From the NCBI GenBank assembly GCA_025991245.1, contig BQMJ01000052.1:124001-188000 (forward strand): a DNA stretch of 64,000 nucleotides. Reading direction: 5' to 3'. This document shows positions 31,570-42,722 of the stretch, in pieces. Both the position numbers and the translations under genes were made by a program. Source of the DNA: Galdieria partita. Its lineage: Eukaryota > Rhodophyta > Bangiophyceae > Galdieriales > Galdieriaceae. Within the stretch, counting starts at the first letter, position 1; each line of letters begins with the position of its first letter. The notes under the pieces were generated by a model that was not told the origin of the DNA, did not search any database, and saw only the letters and a list, made by a program, of their open reading frames with translations.

Positions 31570-33959
31570 TCAGGCTTCATTTGACTTGTCCACATTGCAT
31601 TTTACTTGTCTCTCTATTTCAGCTTCATCAATATTATGATAACAGGCACTAGGAGTCCATAACTTGACATTGCTTTCAATACCACCACTCGTGGCTATTG
31701 GAGGTTGATATGGATGTGGCTAAATACAGGAACACGTCGCTCAAAGAACTAAGCAAACGCACTAAAACACAATGTACGGCCTCCGGTCAGCTCTGTAGGA
31801 ACTCAATATCGTTGTCTAAACTCCAAACATAAAAACAGCCGAAGACATTCAAATAATAAACATAAACCACTTAGTTGGTCAATCCATACCATTATCACGT
31901 CCAGATAACAAACAAGGGAACTTTGCTAAAATAAAACTAACCTCTTTGATATCCGTTTTTAAACTCAAGCGTCCCAGGAACTCTTTGTGAAGGACTACTT
32001 CTTTTGAAGGAAATCGGAAATTCAGCCAAGATGGCACCTTCTTTCGAGGACTGAGAGTTCATGAACATCACGAATTCTCCCTTGGTTTTGTTCTTCTCCA
32101 GGCTTGGACAGTGTTGCATCTTGCAAACAACTCTACAACTTCCTGTGTATACATGTTAGTTGTCTTATAAGGATGATCTGCCAGGACATACGTTTCCCAA
32201 CTGTTGAGATAGGCTGTATAACTTCTGCATCCTGTTACCAATCCAGTATTGCATAGACTCATAAATATCTTTCTGTCCATAGTTGTCTATCAAGACAAAG
32301 TCTCATTCCAATGAACGTTCACGTTTTGTCCAACAGAAACATCTCATTCAATTTGTTGAGATTGCTTAAAAGCTTTCTATGCTCCACTTGCATTCCTTCT
32401 AAAATATCATTAACATTCAACGGACATCCCGTCGACATCAAACAAATACAATAATCATTGAGAAATACAAACCTACAGGTCATTACTAAGACGGCGCATA
32501 ACTCTTAAATGTAGATGAATATATCGAACATCCTGAAACTTCCAACAAAAGGAGCGAATAATGGAAGCAGAAATAAGAAGAGTAAGGTTGTTCATTTCGT
32601 TTGAATTCCGATGCTCAAATAAACTTTCCAAGTCTGCAAATGCAGCATCGACATCAATTGGCCATCATCTGAAGCAATAAAGAATCCAATTGTGAAGCAT
32701 AAGTAAGTGCAACTGAGTTATCAATTCACTTAATGATAAAGCACAAGTTGGTTCCAATGATAAATATCGCAAACTCTCGATATCCACGAGAGAGCTTTGT
32801 CCAGTTGGTCCTATCGATTATTTCAATGCCTTCATTCAACTACTTTTGCATACCTTGTTGAAACATTCATAAGCCAAAAGCACATAACGAAAGACGCGAT
32901 GCAAATTCTTAAAGTTTAACTCCTTTTCTTTCAAGTACAAAAATGAATGTTCTTTCGCAGGCTTTGTAATATGTTCGGTATACGAAATACATAAACGTCT
33001 TCATAACAATTTGCTGCAATTGCTGTACCTGATTCGTTACAAAGAAAAATTACTTAAAGGAAGATTTTGACGTTCCAAATGTCATTAGAACAAAATGAAA
33101 AAGACGCAATAATCATGCTTGGCAGCTTTCTTACTGGAAACAGTGTCGCTTCGTCTATCGCAAACAAAAACCTGGGGACTAAGAAATGAATGAAAGGCAA
33201 CGATTCAGTCAAGAAAAATCACAAACTGCTGAAACTAACAACCCATTCATAAGGAAAATTAGGATTTAATATTGCGCTCTGAATCACATTATGTTTAACT
33301 ACAAAATAGTCATATGAAGACAGACTTGACTACTTGTGACTTTCAACATAGTATGACAACAATTTTTGGTTCATCAGGTACTAGAAGATCTAACTGATAC
33401 ACTGTGCAATATTCTAAAGCACTCAATTTCAGGTCAAACTTTCGTCTCTCCACATCAATGGCAATCTTCGTACAGTCGGGAAAATTTCGGCACCCTTCCA
33501 TCTAAAGGCGTAATTCTAACAGCACCATCTTTTGCACCACCAATAACCTGTATTCGGTGCAGGGTATAAACTTAAACAGAAAGACACTGTAAAAATGGCA
33601 TTTAGCTAATTCGAGACGACAATGCTACTATTTCCAGTCTGAACTTGATATCTTAAGGTATTATCAGCTATGTCCCACACAAGTAAACGACAATCAACTG
33701 AACCTGAATAGCATCAGAGATTCTTCCTCATTAAAAGACAATCTATTAACACGATCGCTATGGCCTTTCAAGGTAGCTACTATTTCCAACTTTTGAAAGA
33801 ACGAAACACAGCTCCTTTATTCTCTGTGAATTATGTAAACGAAAACTGAAAAATGTCAACAACCAAATGTCGTTGGACTCCCAGCAGCTTTTCTTCCAAA
33901 CAGGACGTCAGCAATTCAAATGACGAACGAAGTTTTTGACTTTTGATGATAAAAGTCAT
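31570..33959 (-). pseudogene. Decayed DCAF8/WDTC1-type WD40 gene
   Basis: No long frame survives, but pieces read in order on the minus strand match the DCAF8/WDTC1 family: a possible start at 33959 with FELLTSCLEEKLLG; VATLKGHSDRVNRLSFNE (about 33720); GSVDCRLLVWDIAD; GGAKDGAVRI; YQLDLLVPDEPKI; later LLSGRDNG; and an intact last exon PYQPPIATSGGIESNVKLW then TPSACYH ending at 31570. The family pattern is WD repeats, a TPR-like middle, more WD repeats ending in ATSG-D-x-x-KIWTP. Between pieces the frame shifts and stops appear, for example after NEEE (33670) and after the IVVSN stretch (33610), with no plausible intron to explain them. Alternatively a very intron-rich live gene, but the frame breaks inside conserved repeats argue against that. 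Confidence 0.6.
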
Positions 33960-34626
33960 TTGTTTTTGCAGTCTCAAGTAACTAACGAGTTCATTCAAAG
34001 GTTATTTTTATGTTTTTCCAAAGTCTTCAAGAGAAAATATGTTTCTACAACTACAATGCTTCCCCCACATAAAATTTTTTACCAGCCGTTGTGCTTTTTA
34101 TAACTTCGCTGACTCAAATATGCTACACATACTGTTGATAGAAGGAAAATGGATGCGAGAAATACTTTTGGTAAAGAGGAGACTCATTTCGCCAAGATAA
34201 GTTGTCTTTCATCGTCGTTTAGTTATGTAAATATGATTCCAAAGTGCACTTTGAAAACTTTCATTATCAAGGTAGTTTCAAATAGATTGAGTAGACGGTA
34301 AATGTGAAGCACTCCTGAGAGTGAAAATTTCAAGGACTGTTTCAATCTAAAGAGTTCAATCAGATACAGTTCCTAACCATACGCACTTCTTCCCAATCAA
34401 CTTGAAGCTAATTACGGAGATATCTTCATTTCCTCTGATATCATTAGTTAACGACGTGTTTACCATTTCCACTGTGTAGTCCTGAAAACTACGTTTAACC
34501 TAAAACTGTTTACCGTAGTCCACACAAAAAAGTTTTCGTTTCTTGTGTTTTTTCTACTCATGACGAATTTGTTTCCAAAAGAACTAAGAGATCGAGAATA
34601 TACATTTATCTGTAGTTTACTAATCC
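33960..34626. other. Intergenic, nothing recognised
   Basis: About 670 bp between the decayed WD40 gene and the 3' end of the ribose-5-phosphate isomerase gene. No supported reading frame or repeat seen. Confidence 0.35.
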
Positions 34627-35367
34627 TCAGAGTCCCCTTTCGATAACTCGAGTCCCATCTTTTCCAGAAACGATACATAAATCTACCATATTCAAGAATA
34701 AACCATGTTCTACTACGCCTACTATTTCTGAAATTTGTTGGGCTGCTAAAACTATATCTGGAATCGGCTTCTCTAGGAAGAGGTCTACAATGTAATTATT
34801 ATTATCAGTGACATAAATATTCTCATTTTCACTTCTTATCGTTGCCGAAACATTGCAACTTGCAAGACACTCCAATCCAAGCAACCGTCGCATAGTATGT
34901 CTCCAACAAAACGGAATAACTTCGACAGGTACAGCACCTGTCATACCCAAGCCTTCTACTAACTTGGAGTCATCCACAATAATAACCAATTTTCTGGCTT
35001 CTGTTTCTATCAATTTTTCGCGCAAAAGTGAGCCACCTCTTCCCTTTACCAGGTTCAAGCGTCTATCGACTTCATCTGCTCCATCTATTGCTACGTCTAC
35101 AACAGGATGACTATCCAAGGTAACCAAAGGAATACCCAACGACTTGGCATGTCTCTCTGTCTTTGTAGAGGTCGGAATGCCTACAATATCAAAAAGTTTA
35201 CCCTCTTGTAACTTCTGGCCCAAACGCTGAATGGCATAATATGCAGTAGAACCGGTTCCCAGTCCCACAACCATTCCTGAACGCACATAGTCATCTACTG
35301 CCTTGTAGCCTACAACTTTCTTCAACGCTTCTGCGTGAATAACCTGTGTCTCAACCGTGACAGACAT
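34627..35367 (-). CDS. rpiA: Ribose-5-phosphate isomerase A
   Basis: Intronless 246-aa frame. All RpiA signatures are present: VVGLGTGSTAYYAI (phosphate loop), GIPTSTKTERHA, DVAIDGADEVDRRLNLVKGRGGSLLREK (catalytic Asp and Lys), ILNVD-type region, GVVEHGLFLNM near the end. It interconverts ribose 5-phosphate and ribulose 5-phosphate in the pentose phosphate and Calvin cycles. The start MSVTVETQVIHAEALKKVVG has no transit peptide, so the cytosolic oxidative pathway is the likely place. Divergent from the EgtD-like gene, about 110 bp apart. Confidence 0.96.
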   Translation of the reverse strand: MSVTVETQVIHAEALKKVVGYKAVDDYVRSGMVVGLGTGSTAYYAIQRLGQKLQEGKLFDIVGIPTSTKTERHAKSLGIPLVTLDSHPVVDVAIDGADEVDRRLNLVKGRGGSLLREKLIETEARKLVIIVDDSKLVEGLGMTGAVPVEVIPFCWRHTMRRLLGLECLASCNVSATIRSENENIYVTDNNNYIVDLFLEKPIPDIVLAAQQISEIVGVVEHGLFLNMVDLCIVSGKDGTRVIERGL

Positions 35368-35475
35368 GCTTACTAACTTCCCTTTTGAATTCTAAAAGCT
35401 CAAAGCAAATCGCTTAAAAAAGAGTTTCTAGTGAAAATAGACAGACTTTCTAAAGAAGCGATAACTCGTAGTAAA

Positions 35476-36689
35476 ATGTTTGTGTAAATATATAAAGTTG
35501 ACAATCAGGTTGTTCAGCAAACGACTCGGAGCTCGCTGCGCCACGTCCTCATTCCAATTTAGAATTCTTTTCACTGAATTGCCAGTTTCGTTACAAAGAC
35601 TTGAGACAAGAAGACGCCACAGAAGCTACTAGACAACTGGAATTGGACGTCATTGCACGTTTACAGTCCCAACCAAAACATCTTTCATCTACCTACTTTT
35701 ATGACCAAGAAGGAAGTGGTAAGTTTTATAAAGAACGTTGTATAGATGATGGACGAGAGTAAAACATGTTTTAAGCATTGTATCAGCAAATAACCGAATT
35801 GGACGAATATTATTTGACTCGTTGTGAATTTGAAATATTGAAGACTCACGGAAAAAGTATATGTGATCGTTATTTTGGACATGGCCAACCTGTCAACTTG
35901 GTAGAGTTGGGAGCAGGCGATGGAAGGAAAACCAGAGTCTTATTAAAAGAGTTGTTGGAAGCTCAAGTAGATTTCCAATATGTACCTATTGATATTTCAG
36001 AGTCTGCCATGAAGGAACTTGTGATGGGTTTGAAGAGTGAATTTCAAGATAGTCATTTGCAGTGTTTTGGGTTGGTTGGAGACTACAAGGATGGACTGCA
36101 ATGGCTATCTTCCCAACAACACTTTAGAAAGAACTTTGTTCTATTTTTGGGTTCTTCTATTGGCAATTTTACTAGAGAAAATGCCATTCGTTTTCTACGT
36201 GGATTGGCTCAGATATTGAGAGATGGAGATGAATTATTATTAGGAGTTGATTTGTTGAAAGATCCTATGATAATGACCCGAGCATATATGGATTCTAAGC
36301 AAGTGACTAGACGTTTCAATCTTAATTTATTGAAACGTATCAATCGTGAGTTGAAAGCAGACTTTGATTGTAATGAGTGGTATCATTATGCATTCTATCG
36401 AAGTGATATTCAGGCAGTGGAAAGTCAACTCATTTCCAAAGTCCCTCAACAAGTGTATTTGGGTTCATCAGGATTACGTTTTTCATTGGAAGCATTTGAG
36501 CCTATTCATACCGAATATTCTCACAAGTATCTTTTACAAGATTTGAAACAAATAGCTGCTTATTCTGGTATGCAGTGTTGTGAGTTTTTATTTGATGAAA
36601 ACAAGTGGTTTGTGGATTGTATTTGGAAAGTGGATTGTCATAACTCTGCTTCAAAGTCATCCAATGACCAACAGCACCAATATAGTTAA
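35476..36689 (+). CDS. EgtD-like histidine-specific SAM methyltransferase
   Basis: Secure exons are 35586-35718 and 35776-36689; junction gives STYFYDQEGSALYQQITELDEYYLTR, the EgtD start block. Then LVELGAGDGRKTRVLL (SAM loop), YVPIDIS, FLGSSIGNF, and FEPIHTEYSHKY, where EgtD u00adsubstrate-binding Glu and Ser lie. EgtD trimethylates histidine to hercynine, the first step to ergothioneine. No ergothioneine synthase (EgtB) partner is nearby. The start is uncertain: a two-codon first exon (ATG TTT at 35476-35481) spliced over 104 nt keeps the frame and gives 350 aa, but this is a guess. Its last 33 bp of coding sequence overlap the YOS1 end on the other strand. Confidence 0.85.
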
Positions 36690-36957
36690 GATATTAAGAA
36701 TGATCAAAGGAACTAGTTGCAAGTAAATGTGTTTTGTTTTGGAGGAAGGGAGGGAAGGGGTGTTATACCATACCTCTCATAATCACACGAAAAGCGTACA
36801 ATAGTCTACTTATTTGTGCCTTTACACTGTTGGGTTCCAATCTAGTTTGTTCATAACTCCATCCTACTTTAGATAAAAAGCGTTCTTCATTCAGAATAGC
36901 TAAAGCGTTGGAAGTCAATAAAGTAGCTAAAATCAGCGATCCCAATGTCAACGTCAT
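36657..36957 (-). CDS. YOS1: YOS1/IER3IP1-family ER-Golgi membrane protein
   Basis: Exons 36957-36774 and 36712-36657 (61-nt intron) encode 79 aa, the exact family size. Sequence: a first hydrophobic helix, NALAILNEERFLSKVGWSYE, VKAQISRLLYAFRVIMRVPLI and a second hydrophobic helix ending LLVIG. These match the conserved NA-AVLNEERFL, VRTVMRVPLI and C-terminal anchor of yeast Yos1 and human IER3IP1. Yos1 works with Yip1-Yif1 in COPII vesicle transport from ER to Golgi. Its ATG overlaps the stop codon of the upstream gene (ATGA), and its own end overlaps the convergent methyltransferase. Confidence 0.9.
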
Positions 36958-38118
36958 GAAGAGGAATCGCTTTCTTGCATAAAAGAATCGAATATTTTCT
37001 TGGTATAATAACTCAACCCTAATATTCCTACTATGACTGCTATATATTTCAATATTGTTATCCATGAAAGATGATGTTGTTTCATATCTTGTATACCGGC
37101 ACCCAACACAACTACTTGAAATAAAAAGGGAATAATACCCAGAATAGTGGCTATCATATAGTCACGAAAAGAAATGGGAGACAAGGCAATCAAATAGTTA
37201 TTGATAAAAGAAGGAATAGGCGACAATCTTTTCATATATATATATATATATATGAGAAGAGTAATCATAGAAAATGTTCTTACCTAGAAAACAATGCTAT
37301 TCGCCATCCTTGTTGAGCTATTGCAGACATCCATTTCTGTGCTTGTGGATATTGTTCAAGCTTTTTCCGAGTCCAACGATATAAAATACTTTTGGCTAAT
37401 AAAAAAGATACCATAGCTGCCAATACTTTGGAAGTATACATACAAATAAGAGCATAATATATGTTCATAGACGCTCCAGCTGCCAATTCTATAGCAACTG
37501 TACCAGGAAAACAACCAATAACTGCTATTGTATGAATAAAAAAGAAAAGCATAAAACGAATAGGTAACTCAAGGGATAGAATGCACTGCAAACTACTTTT
37601 CATATCAAACCTACAATAATAGTATTCAACAACTATACAATTGCTATATGACCAACTTTCAACTTGCCTAGGTAGTATAATCAACCACCCAATATTATTA
37701 TGACTATGATGAAGATGGTTGTTGTTATCATAAAGGGTAGTTGCTAGATATATCAAATATCCTATGTTGATGTTTCACTCGACAACAAAAAGAGTAAGAG
37801 AGAGAGAGACTTACCCAACAACAGCAACAACAGAATAGCTATTCCTATCTTTATTCCTTTTGAATACTTTTTGTTCGAATTGGAAAATTGTTGTCGAAAG
37901 AATAAATCATAAAGTGGTTTCTCTTCTTTCTTACAAACAAGTTGCGTAATAGAATGAGAATACAAACGCCTATTGCAACCACCAACATAAAGGTTGTGAA
38001 TAGAACAACTCGTATATTTTCTATTCCCATTTTTCCAATAGTATCTATGAGTGTGTTGATGAGTCGTTGATACAACTATTTGTCTTTGAAAACCACAAAG
38101 ATGACTGATCTTCTCCAT
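36954..38118 (-). CDS. TVP38/TMEM64 (DedA-like, SNARE-associated) membrane protein
   Basis: Exons 38118-37815, 37761-37668, 37610-37284 and 37227-36954 give 332 aa. After a ~95-residue basic N-terminus come hydrophobic helices with the family marks: VIGCFPGTVAIELAAGA, GWRIALFSRLSPIPSFINNY (rebuilt at the last junction) and ATILGIIPFLFQVVVLGAG. Members act as lipid scramblases or small-molecule carriers in Golgi and plastid membranes; function here is not fixed by sequence. The third intron would start with GC (GCAAGT ... GTAG, 57 nt) and is in frame, so a longer 351-aa form is possible. The last intron holds an (AT)n run at about 37235-37255. The start is 17 bp from the divergent RNase H gene. 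Confidence 0.83.
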
Positions 38119-38135
38119 AAGCAAGAGGAATTCTT

Positions 38136-39107
38136 ATGGAATGGCAGAGTTGTGATCATTCCATCTTTTTGGTTTGGAAAAGAAGAAACAGTTTATTGTT
38201 TACTAGTCTATATCCTTTTATTGGTTATTTATCTCCTGGTTGGATATATTGGGGAATGATATCCAAGTTGGGTTTGTCCACACAAAAGAGGTTGTTGGGT
38301 CCTGCTTCGAAAGTAGTAAAGACTTGTCGCACTAAAAAACCCCATTCGAATGGCTCTAAATATTATGCTATAGTTGGAGGTAAGAATGGGTTTATAGGAG
38401 TAGTGGATAGTTGGGATACTTGTGGGAGCCTTGTTCGTTATGTAAGAAACGCAAGATATAAGAGTTTTACTAACAAAGAAGCAGCAGAAGAATTTGTTCG
38501 ACAAGTTTCAGGAGGGTTGGGAACAAACCTGTCTTCTTCTCCCCAATTAACACAAAGAGAAACTTTTACTTGTGCCTACTCACAAGAGAAAGAACAAGGA
38601 AAGGCAATATTTCGATTGTACACAGATGGTGCCTGTGTCTCCAATGGAACTTGTGGCGCAAAGGCAGGATATGGAGTTTATTTTGGTGATGGAGATCCAA
38701 GAAATATTAGTAGACCCTTATTAGGTCAAGTACAAACCAATCAACGTGCAGAGTTGAGTGCTATGATAGCTGCTTTGGAGAGTTTGTACAAGGAATCCAT
38801 CATTCAGGATTCAGAAGCTCAAGTATTTATATATACGGATTCCAGATATGTAAAGAATATTCTAACTGCAGGTTGGTTGGAGCAGTGGAAACGTAACAAT
38901 TGGAAGAGAAAAGTGGGAGAGTTGAAGAATTTGGATCTTGTTCAACGTTTGGACTATTTATGGAACAAGTTACATCAAGAAAGTAAAGCTAAAATAGAAA
39001 TAGTTTGGGTAAAAGGACATGATGGATTGAAAGGCAATGAAGAAGCCGATAGATTAGCAACTCTGGGCATTGATCAAAAGAAGACAAATCCAGAATATGT
39101 ATCCTAA
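38136..39107 (+). CDS. RNH1: Ribonuclease H1 with N-terminal hybrid-binding domain
   Basis: Intronless 323-aa frame. Residues 1-65 look like an organelle presequence (basic, hydrophobic). About residues 75-125 are the RNase H1 hybrid-binding (viroplasmin-like) domain: KYYAIVGGKNGFIGVVDSW, RNARYKSFTNKEAAEEFV. The catalytic domain shows all four acidic residues: LYTDGAC, TNQRAELSAMI, IYTDSRYV and NEEADRLA, plus the KGHDGLKGN loop. It removes RNA from RNA-DNA hybrids, probably in mitochondria or plastid given the leader; an internal Met near residue 41 could give a nuclear form as in other eukaryotes. Confidence 0.93.
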   Translation: MEWQSCDHSIFLVWKRRNSLLFTSLYPFIGYLSPGWIYWGMISKLGLSTQKRLLGPASKVVKTCRTKKPHSNGSKYYAIVGGKNGFIGVVDSWDTCGSLVRYVRNARYKSFTNKEAAEEFVRQVSGGLGTNLSSSPQLTQRETFTCAYSQEKEQGKAIFRLYTDGACVSNGTCGAKAGYGVYFGDGDPRNISRPLLGQVQTNQRAELSAMIAALESLYKESIIQDSEAQVFIYTDSRYVKNILTAGWLEQWKRNNWKRKVGELKNLDLVQRLDYLWNKLHQESKAKIEIVWVKGHDGLKGNEEADRLATLGIDQKKTNPEYVS

Positions 39108-39109
39108 AT

Positions 39110-40385
39110 AGGATATCTTTCGAAGGGTCAACATTGAAAGTAACCAATTCTTCTTAGTTACGGTGAATAACATAAAAAGTGGCTCCATTCTCAAGTTTCT
39201 TTTCACAATAACTCTGAGAAAATATTTGCCATGATAAACTCTTATTCCACTCTTTCCACCCAATGGAAACATGAGAAATAACTTTGTTGATACAAACTCA
39301 CTGCAAAAGCAACTCTTTCTTTATCCACAAAGGAATACAAAGGTTGCTCTAGTACAGGACTATTGACTATCCAATGATACAAAAGAAAAGATACGACCAA
39401 ATATTTCTTCTTTCATCAAATAATCATCTAAAGAAGATTCAACAACCCTACTAGGCTCTATAAATAGATCATCTCTATTCATATGTTTCCCACATATCAT
39501 ACAATTTGACCTCGAGTACTCTTTAATAACATTCCAATGAGACCATCAAAATGGGTTGTCTTCACTATACGAGAATAGTCACTGCATTGTTGAATGTCTT
39601 GTTCCATCAATTCACTTAACTTTATCCACACAAGGCATAGTCTAAAGAAACACATTTCTTACCACAGTTGAAAGTCTTTGTCCCGGCAATCATTCAAACT
39701 GTCTAGTTGTTGTATACAATACATTTCATATCAAAGAATATATCCATAAAATATCAACTCTTTTCGCCAATCACAACTCTTATCCAAACTAATTGGAGTA
39801 AGTGCTTCCATTGCTTTAGCGCTGTTGAAGCTCTTAACAAGCCAGTGACCATTTCAGGACATCCAATTATATTACAATCAACATCCAAATACTGTGTAAT
39901 ACGAGCTTCCAATAGACGTTCAAAAGGTTTCCATAACACAGCGTTCCCTGCAGCAATGGCACCACAAGAGGCTGTAAAAGTCATAATACAACTTTCCGTA
40001 CACTTGAGAACAGTGGGAAAATTCCAAACTCCAAATATCAATATAGCTCTTAGTGGCTTCAGACGTACTTGTTGCAAGTCAAGAGCAAAAGCAGGCTCTC
40101 TAACATAGTCTAGCAATCACCCATTAGCTTTTCTTTCAGGTTCAAGATATTTAAGTATTTCTCAATATCACTCCAATGTTTGATGGCTGTAGTAACTTAC
40201 AAGGCTGTTTGACTAGGATGTCTCTTCCAATCCTCGTAAACTACTCTCCGGTTATTTAAATAATAAAGCCAAATGCTGGTGTTGCTTCCTTTCGAAGAAA
40301 TGCTTCATTTTTGGCTTGTGTAATAGCAGACTTAAGTTTCTGGGACTAGATATAGTCTCAAACTAAATTGAGGACTATTGTGTTC
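39110..40385 (-). pseudogene. Decayed class-3 (fatty) aldehyde dehydrogenase gene
   Basis: Read on the minus strand in order: VVYEDWKRHPSQTAL and AIKHWSDIEKYLKYLEPERK (about 40270-40130), REPAFALDLQQVRLKPLRAI then LIFGVWNFPTV and CGAIAAGNAVLWKPFE (40116-39890), later FNCGKKCVSLDYALC (about 39690-39640, equivalent to FNAGQTC with the catalytic Cys), YSRIVKTTHFDGLIGMLLKS, and near the end PLGGKSGIRVYHGKYF (about 39260-39215, equivalent to PFGG-SG-G-YHGK). Stops and frame changes separate the pieces, the region between the NAD motif and the Cys motif is shortened, and flanks are drifted. A host gene lost recently enough to be recognised; the live copy is not in this window. Confidence 0.75.
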
Positions 40386-40486
40386 CACAAGTTTTTCTCT
40401 TGAAAACAAGTAGTGCACGAATTGCAAAACAACAGACATATTGAAGAGAAAACTCGATCATTGCGATTGGCGGTGCAATTCCTTCT

Positions 40487-41305
40487 ATGGATTGTCAGCT
40501 GACAACTGACGACCAGAAACTGAGTGAATGGAAAAAGTTTCGTTTAGACTCGGATAAGAATGATTGGATTGATCAAGTGGATATTTCCGGTGCCAAGTCT
40601 TTATATGAGAAGGAAGCTCAAGACAGACCACTGAGAGTACTGGTATTGTATGGTTCTTTAAGGCAACGGTCATTCTCTCGTTGTTGTGCTTATGAAGCAG
40701 CCAGATTGTTGGATAAATTGGGTGCAGACGTACGAGTTTTTGATCCCAAAGAGTTGCCTGTAAAAGGTCAAGTGGAGGAAACTCATCACAAAGTCCAAGA
40801 GTTGAGAGAATTGGCTCTTTGGTCGGAAGCGCAGTTTTGGTGTTCACCTGAAATGCACGGAAACGTAACGGGTTGTTTTAAAAATCAAATTGATTGGATA
40901 CCACTTAGTTTAGGCTCCGTACGTCCTACGCAAGGTCGTACTTTGGCTATATGCCAAGTGAATGGAGGCTCGCAATCTTTTAATGCAGTGAATACATTGC
41001 GAATATTGGGAAGGTGGATGCGTATGTTTACTATTCCAAACCAGTCTTCTATTCCCAAAGCTTGGCAAGAGTTTGATGAATGTAACAGAATGAAACCGAG
41101 TCCTTTGAGAGACCGATTGGTAGATGTAGTAGAAGAGCTAGTTAAGTTTTCATTGTTGTTGAGAGACAATTCTTCCTTTTTAGTGGATAGATATAGTGAA
41201 AGGAAAGAGAAAGGAGACTTTGGAAGATTGTTATCTCAAGAAGAAAAAGAAAAATTGCGCAAGAACGATGTTTTGGTTAGTCAAACGAATGAAAGTCATC
41301 AATAG
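40487..41305 (+). CDS. arsH: ArsH-type NADPH-dependent FMN reductase
   Basis: Intronless 272-aa frame. [19 protein letters not shown] is the flavodoxin-like FMN phosphate loop as found in Ars[35 protein letters not shown] and [36 protein letters not shown] are the other ArsH blocks. ArsH oxidises trivalent organoarsenicals or acts as an azo/ferric reductase and is common in bacterial ars operons. Arsenic-resistance genes acquired from bacteria are known in Galdieria, which lives in arsenic-rich hot springs. The lack of introns and of a targeting peptide fits a transferred cytosolic enzyme. No other ars gene lies nearby. A Lys/Glu-rich C-terminal tail is longer than usual. Confidence 0.94.
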   Translation: MDCQLTTDDQKLSEWKKFRLDSDKNDWIDQVDISGAKSLYEKEAQDRPLRVLVLYGSLRQRSFSRCCAYEAARLLDKLGADVRVFDPKELPVKGQVEETHHKVQELRELALWSEAQFWCSPEMHGNVTGCFKNQIDWIPLSLGSVRPTQGRTLAICQVNGGSQSFNAVNTLRILGRWMRMFTIPNQSSIPKAWQEFDECNRMKPSPLRDRLVDVVEELVKFSLLLRDNSSFLVDRYSERKEKGDFGRLLSQEEKEKLRKNDVLVSQTNESHQ

Positions 41306-42722
41306 CATTTGTATATTTCTTTATATGTGCATTTTAAATATTTTTGTTTGCATTGAAAGTGTAATGTGCGACCAGCTTTCATTGACAACTAGAATCGAAG
41401 ATTCACTGGCACTTTAGAAAAATAATACATTGGGCTTTTCTTTTTCATAAAGAGCGACTTGAACTCTTACGATATTCTATTCTCTATTTGTCAATACTTA
41501 CAATTCTTTAGTAGTTTGTATCCAACTAGAGAGAAAAGAGTAGTTGCTATTCATATATACTTGAATTGTCACTCCTGATAACTTTTCATCTTGTTCAATG
41601 TGTTTAGAAGTTAACATTTGTAACGTAATGCTATCATTTCAACCACCTTGAGTCATTCTTATCTCTTAAAATTTTGGACGTGAAGATTCAACTTTGCATC
41701 AATTTGTTATAGTGCCATTTAGAATATGACCTAAAATAGGATGCTCCTTCCAAGTCTGTTGAATGAAACAGATCCCTTTTTGCTACAAATCTTGTTTGAA
41801 CAACTTACAAGCATTGGTAAAGTTCGTTGATAGACTTTGAAGATTTGGGTCGTACTACTTCCAGAACAGAACTGTCGTTCACTGATTGAGATGATTGCAT
41901 CATCAGCACTGTTTGTTTCTTTTATGTATCTCTGCTAGAAAATGAAATGTGTTGAAAGACTAGTCGAAATTATGTTTTAGCTCCTTTCACTATCTCTTGA
42001 TCCGTCGAAGATTGAGTCTAACTTCATCTCCTGTTTTCCCTTCAACGATCATGACACAAGATATCCAAAATTGTTTATATAAGAACTGTCTTCAAACATT
42101 TTGTTACATTCCAAATAACCGTTTCTGTATTTAAGAAGTTATATTTTGATAGCTATTGTAGTGAAGCAAATGTAATTTCACCAGAATACTTGTAGCAAGT
42201 ACTGGACTCTTCACGGGTTTCCATAGAAGAATGGCCTTCTAGCATGTTGCTATCTTTTGTATATTCAGGAAATAGATGAATTATTTCACAAAGGGAAAAC
42301 TAGAAATCTCAGCAATGATTGAAATTTCTGTTTCTCAGCCAACTTTTCAGAATGGAAGAGTGAAAAACTCCAACAGCAGGTACTTTACTGAAATATAGCT
42401 GTTACTGATATTTGATTTATAAAATGGAGATACCTATTTACATATTGGTGATTTGTGCTTGAATGCAAGTCAAGATGGACATTTCAAAAACATTGTTGGT
42501 CAAAACAAAGAACTTTTTTTCTCGTTGAATTCGTTTGATGAATTTCACTTGTTTATAGTTATCAAAATGTACTTTGGACCCTTTTCACAGCTACCTCGTT
42601 TGGTTTTCATAGCATTCTTCAAACATCATTGTCAATCACAGCACTTTCTTGCTTTAGACATATGCAAGTGAGAACTAAATAGACTTGTACATTTCAAAAT
42701 GAGTAGATGAAAAAAAGGGACT
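41306..42722. other. Gene-poor stretch with coding-like scraps
   Basis: About 1.4 kb with no supported gene. Short minus-strand pieces between 41500 and 41900 look like eroded coding sequence (runs of 20-40 codons broken by stops), but no family can be named. Probably another decayed gene. Confidence 0.35.

Noticed and set aside
37235-37255. (AT)n microsatellite as a possible regulatory element
   Set aside because: It lies inside a 56-nt intron of the TVP38-type gene; nothing beyond a simple repeat is supported.
38136-39107. RNase H frame with a viroplasmin-like domain as part of a reverse-transcribing element
   Set aside because: Domain order and length are those of cellular RNase H1, and no reverse transcriptase or terminal repeats are nearby.
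40487-41305. ArsH as part of a bacterial contaminant contig
   Set aside because: Intron-bearing eukaryotic genes lie on both sides and base composition is the same, so it belongs to this nuclear genome.
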